Source: a virus. Taken from it: a DNA stretch of 25,840 bases. The stretch covers positions 1-25,840 of IMG/VR virus record IMGVR_UViG_3300035701_005943; one strand, 5' to 3'. Below are positions 17,294-25,415 of the stretch, piece after piece. Position 1 is the first letter of the stretch. Every line of letters begins with the position of its first letter. The position numbers and the translations under genes were made by a program. The notes under the pieces were generated by a model that was given only the letters and a program-made list of their open reading frames with translations, was not told where the DNA came from and did no database searches.

Positions 17294-17890
17294 TTATCCT
17301 CCATTAGGCTTGGTTTGTTTTATAGTTTTTGGTATAGTTACTGTCCCATATGGCGTATCAGTATTTAAAATACACTTATTAGAAGGCAAATTCTTACATG
17401 CATAAACCACTTCCCATGTACAGGTTATGGAAAATTGATACGGCAGATAAGTTGCTTCATCCCAAGCTACATTCACAGGATATCTAACACTATAACTTTT
17501 TAATATTAAGCAAAGTCCATTAGGTCCATCTAATAAACTACCACAAATAAATTTAACTACAGGTGGAGGTGTAAATGGTGCGCCACCATTAACAGTAGCA
17601 GTACCAGGATATACTAAACTTTGTATTATTTTTAGTGAGCGCCAATTATCATCTATGTCTTCCGTAGTTGTAGTCATAAAATGAAGTTCACTTGTAATCA
17701 TTCTTGCTTCAGAAAATGCATAAGTTACCATTGGATTAGACCTTCCAATTGCATTTTCTGAAGCATAATTCGCACCTTTAGAATCACTAATATCTGGGAG
17801 AATTCTCAGACAAATAGTTCCGCATGGTGTAATTATTTTACACTTACTCAATATCGCTAAACGACCACTAGTTTCTGTTGCCCTTGCCAC
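17294..17890 (-). CDS. Tail-tube end/baseplate tube-like protein, 198 aa
   Basis: Residues 83-165 have the order L..IQSLVYPG, PPVVKFICG, then LILKSYSVRYPVNV and a closing strand with SITCTWEVVY. This order is that of the N-terminal part of XkdP/Afp7-type proteins and of the tube-initiator fold, in which a hydrophobic strand with G is followed by a strand in which the substrate is a tube ring. It lies between tape measure and gp53-like gene, where such proteins are expected. The start codon is GTG at 17890, supported by AAGGGGA four bases upstream; there is no better ATG. The family assignment is by pattern only. Confidence 0.6.
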   Translation of the reverse strand: MARATETSGRLAILSKCKIITPCGTICLRILPDISDSKGANYASENAIGRSNPMVTYAFSEARMITSELHFMTTTTEDIDDNWRSLKIIQSLVYPGTATVNGGAPFTPPPVVKFICGSLLDGPNGLCLILKSYSVRYPVNVAWDEATYLPYQFSITCTWEVVYACKNLPSNKCILNTDTPYGTVTIPKTIKQTKPNGG

Positions 17891-17898
17891 TAATCCCC

Positions 17899-20800
17899 TT
17901 AATTACGTTTGCCTATATTACCTTGAGTCCACATATAACCTGGCGACCTTGCTGTGGTATCTACCCAATCAGAGTCTATAAACTGATCCCAAAATACAGA
18001 TTCGTCTACATTCTCACCATCAACAGCTGTTGAACGACCTTTACTTCTTCTCATGCCATTTAAAAGCGCACTTAATAATATTGCAGTTCTACGAGTGTTC
18101 TCTGCTGTGTCACCAGTGTTAGCTACTATTTCACTAGTACCATCGTCTTTATCCATTTGTCTTTTCTTAATCTCTTCTTCTACATCCACCCCTGGCAACA
18201 TAGGAGACATTGTTGCTACCGCCGCATCCTGAATAGCCGTTATTTCACCTAATTGTGTAGAAATATCATTCAATGTGCCCCAAACCCAATCTAATGATTC
18301 CACTACATTGTAGTCATGTGTAAAAATCGAATGTCCTGTAGTTGCTCTTTTATAATATTCCTTAGCCTTTTCAGATTCAGTTTCTTGGATTTTGAGTATA
18401 TCTTCAAGTATTTTTATATATTTTTTATCTTCTGGAAAAAGCTTACTTTGACTTAAATACTCTTTTAAAACTTGCTTTAATTTATCTGGATTTTCTTCAA
18501 ATGTTTTGGAAATCCTTGTTACTGTTTCCATATACTCTTTTCTGTCTACTCCTTCAGGTTTTAAAATATTGTTTACATCGGTGTCAGCTATTCCCATTTT
18601 TGCATATATAAATTTTAGTGAATTATCACCAATAGCTTGTCTAGTTCCAAAATTACTTTCGCCTGGTTTGCCAGGAAGCGGCCCTGATGCTATTTCTGCA
18701 ACTGACATTCCCATATTTTTGTTCACACTTTGCAACTTGTCTTTCAGTGATTCTGCTAGGTCTAGGTCTTTTGCACGTTTGAGCGCCGCTTTATTTAGTT
18801 CCCAAATATTTACTTCTTGTTGTCCTTGATCTCTAAGATAAGTATTAAGCTTATCTTGAAGGGCTTTTGTTTTATCATGCCATTCTTTTTGTTTTTCTGG
18901 GTTTGTATATCTAACTTCCATTTCCCAATTACTTTGCAACTCTGTAAATTGAGCTAATAAGTCTTCTTTAAATGCTTGATACTCTTTTGGCAATGTTGGC
19001 ATTGCTTCGCCAAGTGTTAATATTTTACTTTCTTTTAATGCATTTTGTCTAATTGTATATGCTTGATGTGCATATTGTGGTGCAGCGGCTCCTGCCCTTC
19101 TCACTTCATTGCCATATTTTTCAACTCTTGTTTGTGTACCAAGTGGATTTGTATATGCTTCTAATCTAGACTTAGCTTGTAATCTAACAGCTGCTTCACC
19201 ATGTATTGTATCAACAATGGCTCGTTCTGTATTTCTAATTAATTCATCACTAACTATGCCAAGCATTCTTGCCGCACCACCAGAATTGGAACTTGTATAG
19301 TTATTTAAAGTTTGCGAGCCTTCTTTAGCTTGCATTGTTTTAAGCTCTGACTGCCTTATTGTTTCTTTTAACTGTTCTGCTGTTTGGCGTGTAATGGTTC
19401 TATCCTCTTTTAGAATTGCGTTGATACCCGCTAATCTTCTTCTAGATATGTCTAACATTATATCATTGTTCTTATCTACTATTTCTCGCTGATCCTTGAT
19501 TTCCTTTCCTATTAAAATGGCCCCTATTATAGCACCAGCCCCTAAAAGACTAGCCCCTCCAACACCTAGACCACCAGCAGCAGCAGTACCTCCAGCAGCA
19601 GCACCGCCAGCAGCAGCACCGCCAGCAGCAGCACCGCCAGCAGCAACACCGCCAGCAGCAGCGGGCAAAAATCTACCTATTAAACCACCAACCGCAGGTC
19701 CAACCACACTTGCAGCTTTGGCAACCCCTAATGCAAGAGCAATTGCGGCAAGCACTTTGATGTTGTCAAAAGACCACGCTACTAAACTTGCTAAATGACC
19801 AACCATTGTTCCTAAATGACCAACCATCAGTGGAATAGTATTATCCATAAACTTTTCTATTTTTGGTTGATTTATTTCAAGCCATTTAGTTATTTTTGGC
19901 AACCAATCAACAAGCAACTTGCCCCATGATTCTTGTATTTTGCCTAAAGTTAGATTTATTTCTCTTTGTGTAGCTCCCATAGGGTCGAGATTTACCCTTT
20001 GATCTTCTGACATTCTCCTCTTTACAGCATCCATAGCATCTACAACAGCTTGTAATTTAGTTTGTACCTCTGCTGGATCACCGCCTACCTTAAGAGCAGC
20101 ATCTTGTGCCTCTTTATAAGCCTTTTGGACTCCAAGCTCGGTAAATATTGACTTTGCACCTGCATTGACCAAATTGCCTTTATCGTCTTTTTTTTCTGTA
20201 TCCGCTTGTAACATTTTAAATTGGGCTTCAAGATTTTTGCTTAACTCTGCTGTATCGCCTCCCTGAAATCCACTTACTTTAGCAGCCAATTCATTATAAT
20301 TTATTTGTCCTATTTGTGCCGCTTTTTCAGTAGGTGTCAAACCTGCATTTTTATTAATATCAACAATTTGTTGCTCAACACTCTTGCTCATATCAATAAA
20401 GTTTTTACCAAGAAGTTCCATTTCTTTGGCACCTTGCTTAAACGCACTTTGCGTCACCATACTTACCCTGCCAGCTTCTTGTGGTGTTAATTGACTTAAT
20501 TTACTTTTTCTACCACCAGTTTGAGCCATAATTATCTGTGATAATTGATCGAGTATGCCTTCTCCTAAAGCCTTAGTAGTAGTTTTGTCTCCAAGTGCCG
20601 TACCTGTTACTAATTGATCTAATATTTTTGGATTGCCACCACTAGCCGCTAATAATAAGTTGGCTGTTGGTTGGTCTGTAGCAGTAGTTATACTACCTTG
20701 CAAAACACCAAGTACGCTTTGTGCCGCTTTGTTATTTCCAGTTTTTTCTGCGCGAGCTAAGAATCCTATAATATTGTTTGCGGCTGATGCTGTAAATGTT

Positions 20801-22143
20801 CCAGCATTTCTCATGTTATCCATGAATGTTTTAGAATTTTGTGCAACTTTTAATAAATTGTCGCCAGTTAAACCAGTTTGTCTGCCAATAGCTAACATAT
20901 TGCGGGCAATTACATTCAATTTACTGCTGCTTAAATCTAAGTGTAAGTTCCAGTTGCCAAACATTTCCGCAGCGTCTTCGGCTTTTGCCCCAATTTGACT
21001 GGCTAAGTTCAATCCTGTTTTTGTAACTTTGTTAGTTGTATTCCAATCAGTTATGCCTTTTTTGGCATTTGCAAGTCTTGCTTTCTCTATTGCATTATAG
21101 GATACACCTGTCTCTAATACTTCATTAGCATTAAGAACTAAGTCTTTCTGTCGTTTTGCTGCATCTGCGGCGTTTCCACCAATCGTAGAGTATATAAGAC
21201 TTGCTCTATTACTTAAATCTTCAAACGCTTTAATTAAAGGACTGAAAAGAAACTTAAGTAAACCTTCTATAAGCCCTCCTGCTAATCCTCCTGTTGCTGC
21301 CCCCAGCAGTGCAGTTATGCCACCTGTTATTTGTCCTGTTTTTTGAGATACACCATTAATGATATCCCCAATAACCTGCTTTTTACCATCCTCTCCTGTA
21401 TATGTTTGTAGCTTACCTGAAATGCTCTGTCCTTTAGCATATTTTTCTTTATATATCTCCTCTGGCTTCTTGCGGTTGAATGCGTCCAGCATGTCACTGA
21501 ATGCATTACTTGCAGAAGGAGGTTTTTTTAACTTTTTATTACTTTCTTTACTTTCTTTATTTCCCTCGGCAATTGCTTTGTTAGTTTTGTTAACACCAGT
21601 AGACATTTTGCCAGACATCCTTTCAATGCATTCACAAATACACTTACATAAATCTCTTTTAGCTGTAACTGGTGCGGTTTTTGTGGCAGCGTCTGGTGCG
21701 CCTGGCATTGCACGAAAACTTGCCATTTTAGTTTGAATCTCATTTGCTACTTTTTCTAATGATTTATTTAAATTAACAGCAAAATTATTAAGATCATTTT
21801 CAGTTTTTCCTAAAATCTCTTTTAAACTTTTTTGCAAACTAGCAGATGCTGAAGCTGCTTCACTTGCCTTTGCAGCCTTTTTCTCAGTTTTATTCCTTGC
21901 CGTTTCTTCATATATTTGTGTAATTTTCGCAAGAGAATTTTTGAATTTTAACAATTCTCCGTCTAAGTCATAACCAGCAATTGTACCTATTTGCTTGATA
22001 AGCTTATCTACAGGTTCTTGATTTGACGCATTAGTAGTGTCAGTTTTTGGAGCAAGACTCTGCAATAGTTGTGCTTTAAGTGTCGCCACATTTACGTTTT
22101 CTACATTTATAGTTCGACCAGCACCATCTTTCACTTCTGACAT
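17899..22143 (-). CDS. Tail tape measure protein, 1414 aa
   Basis: By far the longest gene here, it is helical, rich in Ala, Lys, Gln and Glu, and has two long hydrophobic stretches (about 270-305 and 780-880), as usual for tape measure proteins, which fix tail length and are released into the cell envelope. The second stretch contains a low-complexity GGAAAGG repeat. A short Cys cluster CKCICEC lies near residue 165. The N-terminal 200 residues are coiled-coil-like. No peptidase or lytic transglycosylase domain is recognised. If the usual relation of about 1.5 Angstrom per residue holds, the tail would be near 200 nm. AAAGG lies just before the ATG. Position ahead of tube-end, gp53-like and hub genes agrees. 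Confidence 0.88.
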   Translation of the reverse strand: MSEVKDGAGRTINVENVNVATLKAQLLQSLAPKTDTTNASNQEPVDKLIKQIGTIAGYDLDGELLKFKNSLAKITQIYEETARNKTEKKAAKASEAASASASLQKSLKEILGKTENDLNNFAVNLNKSLEKVANEIQTKMASFRAMPGAPDAATKTAPVTAKRDLCKCICECIERMSGKMSTGVNKTNKAIAEGNKESKESNKKLKKPPSASNAFSDMLDAFNRKKPEEIYKEKYAKGQSISGKLQTYTGEDGKKQVIGDIINGVSQKTGQITGGITALLGAATGGLAGGLIEGLLKFLFSPLIKAFEDLSNRASLIYSTIGGNAADAAKRQKDLVLNANEVLETGVSYNAIEKARLANAKKGITDWNTTNKVTKTGLNLASQIGAKAEDAAEMFGNWNLHLDLSSSKLNVIARNMLAIGRQTGLTGDNLLKVAQNSKTFMDNMRNAGTFTASAANNIIGFLARAEKTGNNKAAQSVLGVLQGSITTATDQPTANLLLAASGGNPKILDQLVTGTALGDKTTTKALGEGILDQLSQIIMAQTGGRKSKLSQLTPQEAGRVSMVTQSAFKQGAKEMELLGKNFIDMSKSVEQQIVDINKNAGLTPTEKAAQIGQINYNELAAKVSGFQGGDTAELSKNLEAQFKMLQADTEKKDDKGNLVNAGAKSIFTELGVQKAYKEAQDAALKVGGDPAEVQTKLQAVVDAMDAVKRRMSEDQRVNLDPMGATQREINLTLGKIQESWGKLLVDWLPKITKWLEINQPKIEKFMDNTIPLMVGHLGTMVGHLASLVAWSFDNIKVLAAIALALGVAKAASVVGPAVGGLIGRFLPAAAGGVAAGGAAAGGAAAGGAAAGGTAAAGGLGVGGASLLGAGAIIGAILIGKEIKDQREIVDKNNDIMLDISRRRLAGINAILKEDRTITRQTAEQLKETIRQSELKTMQAKEGSQTLNNYTSSNSGGAARMLGIVSDELIRNTERAIVDTIHGEAAVRLQAKSRLEAYTNPLGTQTRVEKYGNEVRRAGAAAPQYAHQAYTIRQNALKESKILTLGEAMPTLPKEYQAFKEDLLAQFTELQSNWEMEVRYTNPEKQKEWHDKTKALQDKLNTYLRDQGQQEVNIWELNKAALKRAKDLDLAESLKDKLQSVNKNMGMSVAEIASGPLPGKPGESNFGTRQAIGDNSLKFIYAKMGIADTDVNNILKPEGVDRKEYMETVTRISKTFEENPDKLKQVLKEYLSQSKLFPEDKKYIKILEDILKIQETESEKAKEYYKRATTGHSIFTHDYNVVESLDWVWGTLNDISTQLGEITAIQDAAVATMSPMLPGVDVEEEIKKRQMDKDDGTSEIVANTGDTAENTRRTAILLSALLNGMRRSKGRSTAVDGENVDESVFWDQFIDSDWVDTTARSPGYMWTQGNIGKRN
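19589..19663 (-). repeat. Five tandem copies of a 15-bp repeat in the tape measure gene
   Basis: Five adjacent units close to ccgccagcagcagca (plus strand) run from 19589 to 19663, with single-base changes in the first, fourth and fifth. They encode GGAAA units within the second hydrophobic stretch. The repeat is GC-rich compared with its surroundings. Length could vary by slippage without breaking the frame because the unit is a multiple of three. Confidence 0.9.
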
Positions 22144-22182
22144 ATTACCTTTATTAAATTAAATGATATGAATTATTATTAT

Positions 22183-22683
22183 TTATGCATTGAAATCCAT
22201 TTCTTCTGGTTCGGCTGAAGGTTGTTGTGATGCTTGCCTTATTAATGTCTCAATCTGACTCCTAATCTGCTCAATCTCATTAACATCCAGCGACCTTGCC
22301 GCCGCCGCCAAGCCCTTCAAGAAATCTCCATCCATCATTCGTAAACTACTTATCCCATTTCTTTTATAAGTTCTGAATGCGTTAGTAATATAGTTGTCAG
22401 TTTTTATGTTAGCATAAGAAAAAGGTGTGTCTAAGTAAGTTTTTATCAATGATGTAACATATGGTGCATCTAATAAATTTAAATTAATCCCTCTTATCGC
22501 ATCTGTGAATATATCAGATACTAATAGGAGAGGATATGGATCATGTGTGGCTTGCCTTCTTTGCCCAATATAAAAGAAGTTAATAATACTTCCTTTATGG
22601 ACTATTTTTGTTCTGTTCTTTTGTGGGAACTCAGTTGCTTGCCAAAGCTTGCTTATATTTGGAGGTAATTGAAGGTTAGCCAT
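22183..22683 (-). CDS. Conserved phage protein ahead of the tape measure, 166 aa
   Basis: The protein has a beta-rich front with GSIINFFYIGQ, then DPYPLLLVSDIF, RGINLNLLDAPYV, and later FRTYKRNGI. This order (a strand, D..P, then G.NL..L) recalls a family of unknown function found in many myoviruses. It is not a recognised enzyme. The place before the tape measure is often held by a tail assembly chaperone, but it does not look like one and no frameshifted extension was found, so that role is not claimed. The C-terminal 30 residues are acidic and Gln-rich. No clear ribosome binding site is visible; AT-rich DNA (ATATAAAGTAGT) precedes the ATG, which is 14 bases from a divergent plus-strand gene. 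Confidence 0.6.
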   Translation of the reverse strand: MANLQLPPNISKLWQATEFPQKNRTKIVHKGSIINFFYIGQRRQATHDPYPLLLVSDIFTDAIRGINLNLLDAPYVTSLIKTYLDTPFSYANIKTDNYITNAFRTYKRNGISSLRMMDGDFLKGLAAAARSLDVNEIEQIRSQIETLIRQASQQPSAEPEEMDFNA

Positions 22684-22697
22684 ACTACTTTATATGT

Positions 22698-22907
22698 ATG
22701 ATTCTACAATTAAATCCAGTGATCCCACTCGAAACCCCAAAAGGAAAAGGTTTCGCTCATTTTATTCTGGATTACTCACAAGAACACGAAATGATATGGG
22801 TTGTTTTCATAGACTCAACGGGAGAATGCTGGTCATTCAGAAATCCTGAAATACGACTTCAAAAGAACATGACATTCGGTAGGAATGTTACACCGAAATG
22901 TTCTTAG
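22698..22907 (+). CDS. Small conserved-looking protein on the opposite strand, 69 aa
   Basis: Opening LNPVIPLETPKGKGFAHF, then W..F.DSTGECWSF, then NPEIR and KN.T.GRN give a pattern I know from small proteins of unknown function in many phages and bacteria, so this is probably a real gene and not a shadow. It starts 14 bases from the divergent conserved phage gene and ends inside the convergent HNH gene, with a 20-base overlap of the two 3' ends. No strong ribosome binding site is visible. The last few residues (VTPKCS) differ from what I expect for the family and could reflect a new end created when the HNH gene arrived; this is inference. Confidence 0.65.
   Translation: MILQLNPVIPLETPKGKGFAHFILDYSQEHEMIWVVFIDSTGECWSFRNPEIRLQKNMTFGRNVTPKCS
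22872..22901. repeat. Inverted repeat at the overlapping ends of two convergent genes
   Basis: The arms acattcggt (22872-22880) and accgaaatgt (22892-22901) can pair with one bulged base and an 11-base loop. The hairpin lies in the last codons of both the small plus-strand gene and the HNH gene. There is no T-run after it, so it is not a clear intrinsic terminator. Confidence 0.35.
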
Positions 22908-23994
22908 ATTTAAGCCATACTTCAAATTCTTCTTTAGAGTATTTAGCATTTTTTTTTAAATTATCTTCACCTGTCAACGGTTGAAGATTGTCGATGCAAT
23001 TAATTAGCTTGATATCAAGTAAATTATAATCACAAAAAGCTTTGACAGGGAAAATATGGTCAATATGCCAGATTTTATCTTTCACCGTGTCCCAATTTGG
23101 ATGACTGGTAATATGCTCTTGCAATTGTTTCCCGCTGTATCCTAGTAATTTATGCGTCTCGTCTTTTTTAACCATGTTAAGTTCTTTTAAGATACGTCTT
23201 AGCATAGCTCTACACCTTTGCATAAATTTTGGATCGCCAAATTTTGCTCGGATATTATCCAATTTACATTGCATACATCTTCTGCCTCTTTGAAAATTAT
23301 TATATGTTATTTGCGACTGGCGACCACATTTGCAAATGTAGTCTAATTTTTGTTGAGCATTAACATAAAAATTTGTTAATAATTTACATCTATTGTTCTC
23401 AAAAAATTGTTTTACTTGCTCATGACTTAACTTGAAAAATTCAGCCAATTTTCGCCGCCCACATTCTTTACACTTTTTCCCTTTTTGAAAATTATTCCAA
23501 CTTATTTGAAATATATTTCCACAAGAACATTTAGTTTTCATTTTTGTACGGGCATTTTTGTAATTTTCCTCAAGTAGTTCACATCCAATTTCAACATACT
23601 TTAACTTTAAGTATTCTATTGTAAGTTTTTTCTTTCCACCACAAACTTCACAATAACAACCTTTGTTATGGAATGAAGCAAACGTAATAGTGGAAAACTC
23701 TCCGCATTTACACCTGAATTTTAACCTTGTACGGTTGTTAACGTAAACATCTAAAAGTTCACAATCTCTATCTTTAAAACATGTTTCTACATATTCTTGA
23801 GAAAAAGATTGTTTCCTCGCCGCACAATTCCAACAATAAGAATTTTTAATAAAATTACAAAAACTATTTTGGGCAATCATACCACATTTACAACGATATT
23901 TTAAAGATCGTGCAGCGTTAGTATATTGCTCTAAAAGTTCACAGTCATTTTGTTTGTAAAATCCTTCGACAAATTCTTTTGTATATTGTTTCAT
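22888..23994 (-). CDS. HNH homing endonuclease with four tandem zinc ribbons, 368 aa
   Basis: Four similar units of about 60 residues each contain CxC and CxxC pairs: C35/C37 with C54/C57, C95/C97 with C115/C118, C156/C158 with C175/C178, and C221/C223 with C240/C243. Each unit also repeats a segment like CELLE-Y-N-AR before the first pair. They are probably DNA-binding modules of the kind seen in phage HNH enzymes. Residues 309-350 form the HNH domain: WHIDHIFPVKAF (H310, D312, H313), then IDNLQPL (N336) and N345, the usual H-N-N order. The gene stands alone without intron or intein and lies between two phage genes, typical of a free-standing homing gene. The start is the ATG at 23994; AGGA lies farther upstream than usual. 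Confidence 0.85.
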   Translation of the reverse strand: MKQYTKEFVEGFYKQNDCELLEQYTNAARSLKYRCKCGMIAQNSFCNFIKNSYCWNCAARKQSFSQEYVETCFKDRDCELLDVYVNNRTRLKFRCKCGEFSTITFASFHNKGCYCEVCGGKKKLTIEYLKLKYVEIGCELLEENYKNARTKMKTKCSCGNIFQISWNNFQKGKKCKECGRRKLAEFFKLSHEQVKQFFENNRCKLLTNFYVNAQQKLDYICKCGRQSQITYNNFQRGRRCMQCKLDNIRAKFGDPKFMQRCRAMLRRILKELNMVKKDETHKLLGYSGKQLQEHITSHPNWDTVKDKIWHIDHIFPVKAFCDYNLLDIKLINCIDNLQPLTGEDNLKKNAKYSKEEFEVWLKSKNISV

Positions 23995-24017
23995 AGGCTA
24001 TTATTGTATCCTACAAT

Positions 24018-24025
24018 TATTTATA
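24018..24025 (-). promoter_or_regulatory. TATAAATA element upstream of the HNH gene, possible late promoter
   Basis: On the minus strand this is a perfect TATAAATA, the T4 late promoter core, in the 47-base gap ahead of the HNH gene. With T4 spacing, transcription would start near 24012 and give an 18-base leader. The octamer also occurs inside genes of this AT-rich window at about the chance rate, so the evidence is modest. Confidence 0.3.
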
Positions 24026-24041
24026 AGTCAAGATTAAAGCA

Positions 24042-24533
24042 TCAAGCTTTCATATATGTAAGGTTACTATAATCTCCCATTCCAAAATCGCTCGAACGAA
24101 CAGCAACCTTGCCAAACGGGTCTTTATCAAACTGTTTATCACGAATACCCTTTTCAGCTTCTGAACTCTTTTCAAAAAACTTCTTAACTTCAGTTACAAC
24201 TGCTTCTATTATTTTTTTACCTGCGTGTTCTGGCTTATAATCAGAAACTAGATCGGTAAACATATCCTCAATTGCCAATGGATATGCTTTACCAAATGGA
24301 TGAGTTTTTTCTTCTTTTTGAACTCTAAAGGAAAGTTGATTTCCTACTTTGTAGATTCTAATACCGTCAAAAAATGTATTCTTTTTTGGGTTGTAAACAA
24401 AAACATAAGGATCATCATCGTGGACGTGATCTTTAACCATAAAGCCATGCCCGCCAAGTATCTTCTCAATGATCTTCAACTGGTGTTTGGCTTCTCTTTC
24501 TTTCTTATCCAAAAATTCAAAAAACTTTTTCAT
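24042..24533 (-). CDS. Small charged protein of unknown function, 163 aa
   Basis: I do not recognise this protein. The N-terminus is a Lys/Glu-rich helix (KKFFEFLDKKEREAKHQLK), followed by a beta-rich middle with VHDDDPYVFVYNP and GIRIYKVGNQLSFRVQ, which could be a small alpha/beta domain, and by a charged helical end. There is no membrane segment, signal peptide or catalytic motif. The ATG at 24533 is chosen over a TTG directly before it at 24536; neither has a clear ribosome binding site. Its neighbours are a divergent methyltransferase gene 54 bases away and the HNH gene downstream. Codon use and strand fit the structural operon, but the role is unknown. Confidence 0.6.
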   Translation of the reverse strand: MKKFFEFLDKKEREAKHQLKIIEKILGGHGFMVKDHVHDDDPYVFVYNPKKNTFFDGIRIYKVGNQLSFRVQKEEKTHPFGKAYPLAIEDMFTDLVSDYKPEHAGKKIIEAVVTEVKKFFEKSSEAEKGIRDKQFDKDPFGKVAVRSSDFGMGDYSNLTYMKA

Positions 24534-24551
24534 CAAAGATATTTAGTAACA

Positions 24552-24580
24552 TTGACTTATTTTTTAGTATCATGTATCTT
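24552..24580 (+). promoter_or_regulatory. Possible sigma70-type promoter for the methyltransferase gene
   Basis: TTGACT at 24552-24557 (five of six to the -35 consensus) is followed after 17 bases by TATCTT at 24575-24580 (four of six to the -10 consensus). Transcription would start near 24587, one base before the methyltransferase ATG, so the message would be close to leaderless, which agrees with the lack of a Shine-Dalgarno. A chance match cannot be excluded. Confidence 0.35.
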
Positions 24581-24587
24581 ATGTTCC

Positions 24588-25415
24588 ATGAATGTTACAT
24601 CCAAACAAGAATGGAATGTTAGCAAACAAACAATTATCTGCAATGATTGTGTTGTAGAAATGAAGTCCATGCCAGAAAAGTCTGTGGATGTGATTGTTAC
24701 TAGCCCTCCCTATAACATTGGCATTAAATACAAAACCTATCAAGACCGTATGACTAACGAAGCATACTTGGCATGGCTTTGTAACGTCGGTCTAGAAATA
24801 AAAAGGATTCTAAAAGATGATGGTTCTCTATTTCTAAACATTGGTAACAAACCATCTCTGCCATATATTGCAATGCAAGTGTGCATGGAGATGGCGAAAA
24901 ATACTGGATTGATATTACAAAATAATATCGTCTGGGTTAAATCAATCACTATTAACAACACAAGTAGTGGTCACTTTAAACCAATTAATAGTAAACGTTA
25001 TCTTAATGACCAACATGAATCTATATTTCATTTTACAAAAACTGGACTCGTAACAATGGATCGGTTGGGTGCTGGTGTCCCATATGCTGACAAAAGTAAC
25101 ATTGAAAGATGGCATCACGGAGAAAAAGGAGGCAAGCCAGATTTAAGATGCCGTGGCAATACATGGTTTATACCTTATAAAACCGTGCAGAAAAAGAAAG
25201 AGCATCCAGCTGGCTTCCCGACAGAATTGCCTGAAATGTGCATTAAATTAGCTGGCATTAAAAATGATATGGTTGTTCTTGATCCTTTTCTTGGATGCGG
25301 TTCAAGTCTGTTGGCTTGTAATAAACTAAATTTAAATGGGATTGGAATTGAACTAGACGAAACTTATTGTCAAATGACTTTAGAAAGATTGAAAAATGAA
25401 ACTATTGAAAAATGA
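24588..25415 (+). CDS. DNA methyltransferase, beta-class N4/N6 type, 275 aa
   Basis: The catalytic motif IV TSPPYN is at residues 38-43 and the S-adenosylmethionine-binding motif I DPFLGCGS at 232-239, so motif IV precedes motif I, the beta-class order. HPAGFPTELP (206-215) is the usual motif X region ahead of motif I. The family (N6_N4_Mtase) methylates adenine N6 or cytosine N4 in DNA; TSPPY occurs in both, so the target base is undecided. Residues 120-195 form the variable target-recognition part. The frame stays open upstream to 24300, but that would overlap the divergent gene; the ATG at 24588 lies 20 codons before a conserved-looking core and is preferred. No restriction enzyme gene is visible beside it, so it is probably a solitary phage enzyme that protects phage DNA or affects gene expression. 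Confidence 0.88.
   Translation: MNVTSKQEWNVSKQTIICNDCVVEMKSMPEKSVDVIVTSPPYNIGIKYKTYQDRMTNEAYLAWLCNVGLEIKRILKDDGSLFLNIGNKPSLPYIAMQVCMEMAKNTGLILQNNIVWVKSITINNTSSGHFKPINSKRYLNDQHESIFHFTKTGLVTMDRLGAGVPYADKSNIERWHHGEKGGKPDLRCRGNTWFIPYKTVQKKKEHPAGFPTELPEMCIKLAGIKNDMVVLDPFLGCGSSLLACNKLNLNGIGIELDETYCQMTLERLKNETIEK

Noticed and set aside
19496-19798. 100-codon plus-strand frame rich in Pro and Ala
   Set aside because: It is the mirror of the GC-rich 15-bp repeat in the tape measure gene, with no independent support.
22183-22683. Tail assembly chaperone with a programmed frameshift ahead of the tape measure
   Set aside because: No slippery site followed by an in-frame extension was found, and the protein does not look like a chaperone of that type.
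23995-24060. Hairpin AAAGC/GCTTT after the small charged gene as a terminator
   Set aside because: The stem is only five base pairs of mostly A-T with no T-run on the transcribed strand, and it overlaps the end of the gene.
24300-24587. Upstream extension of the methyltransferase frame
   Set aside because: It would overlap the divergent small gene by more than 200 bases, and its residues are hydrophobic and low in information, unlike a methyltransferase N-terminus.
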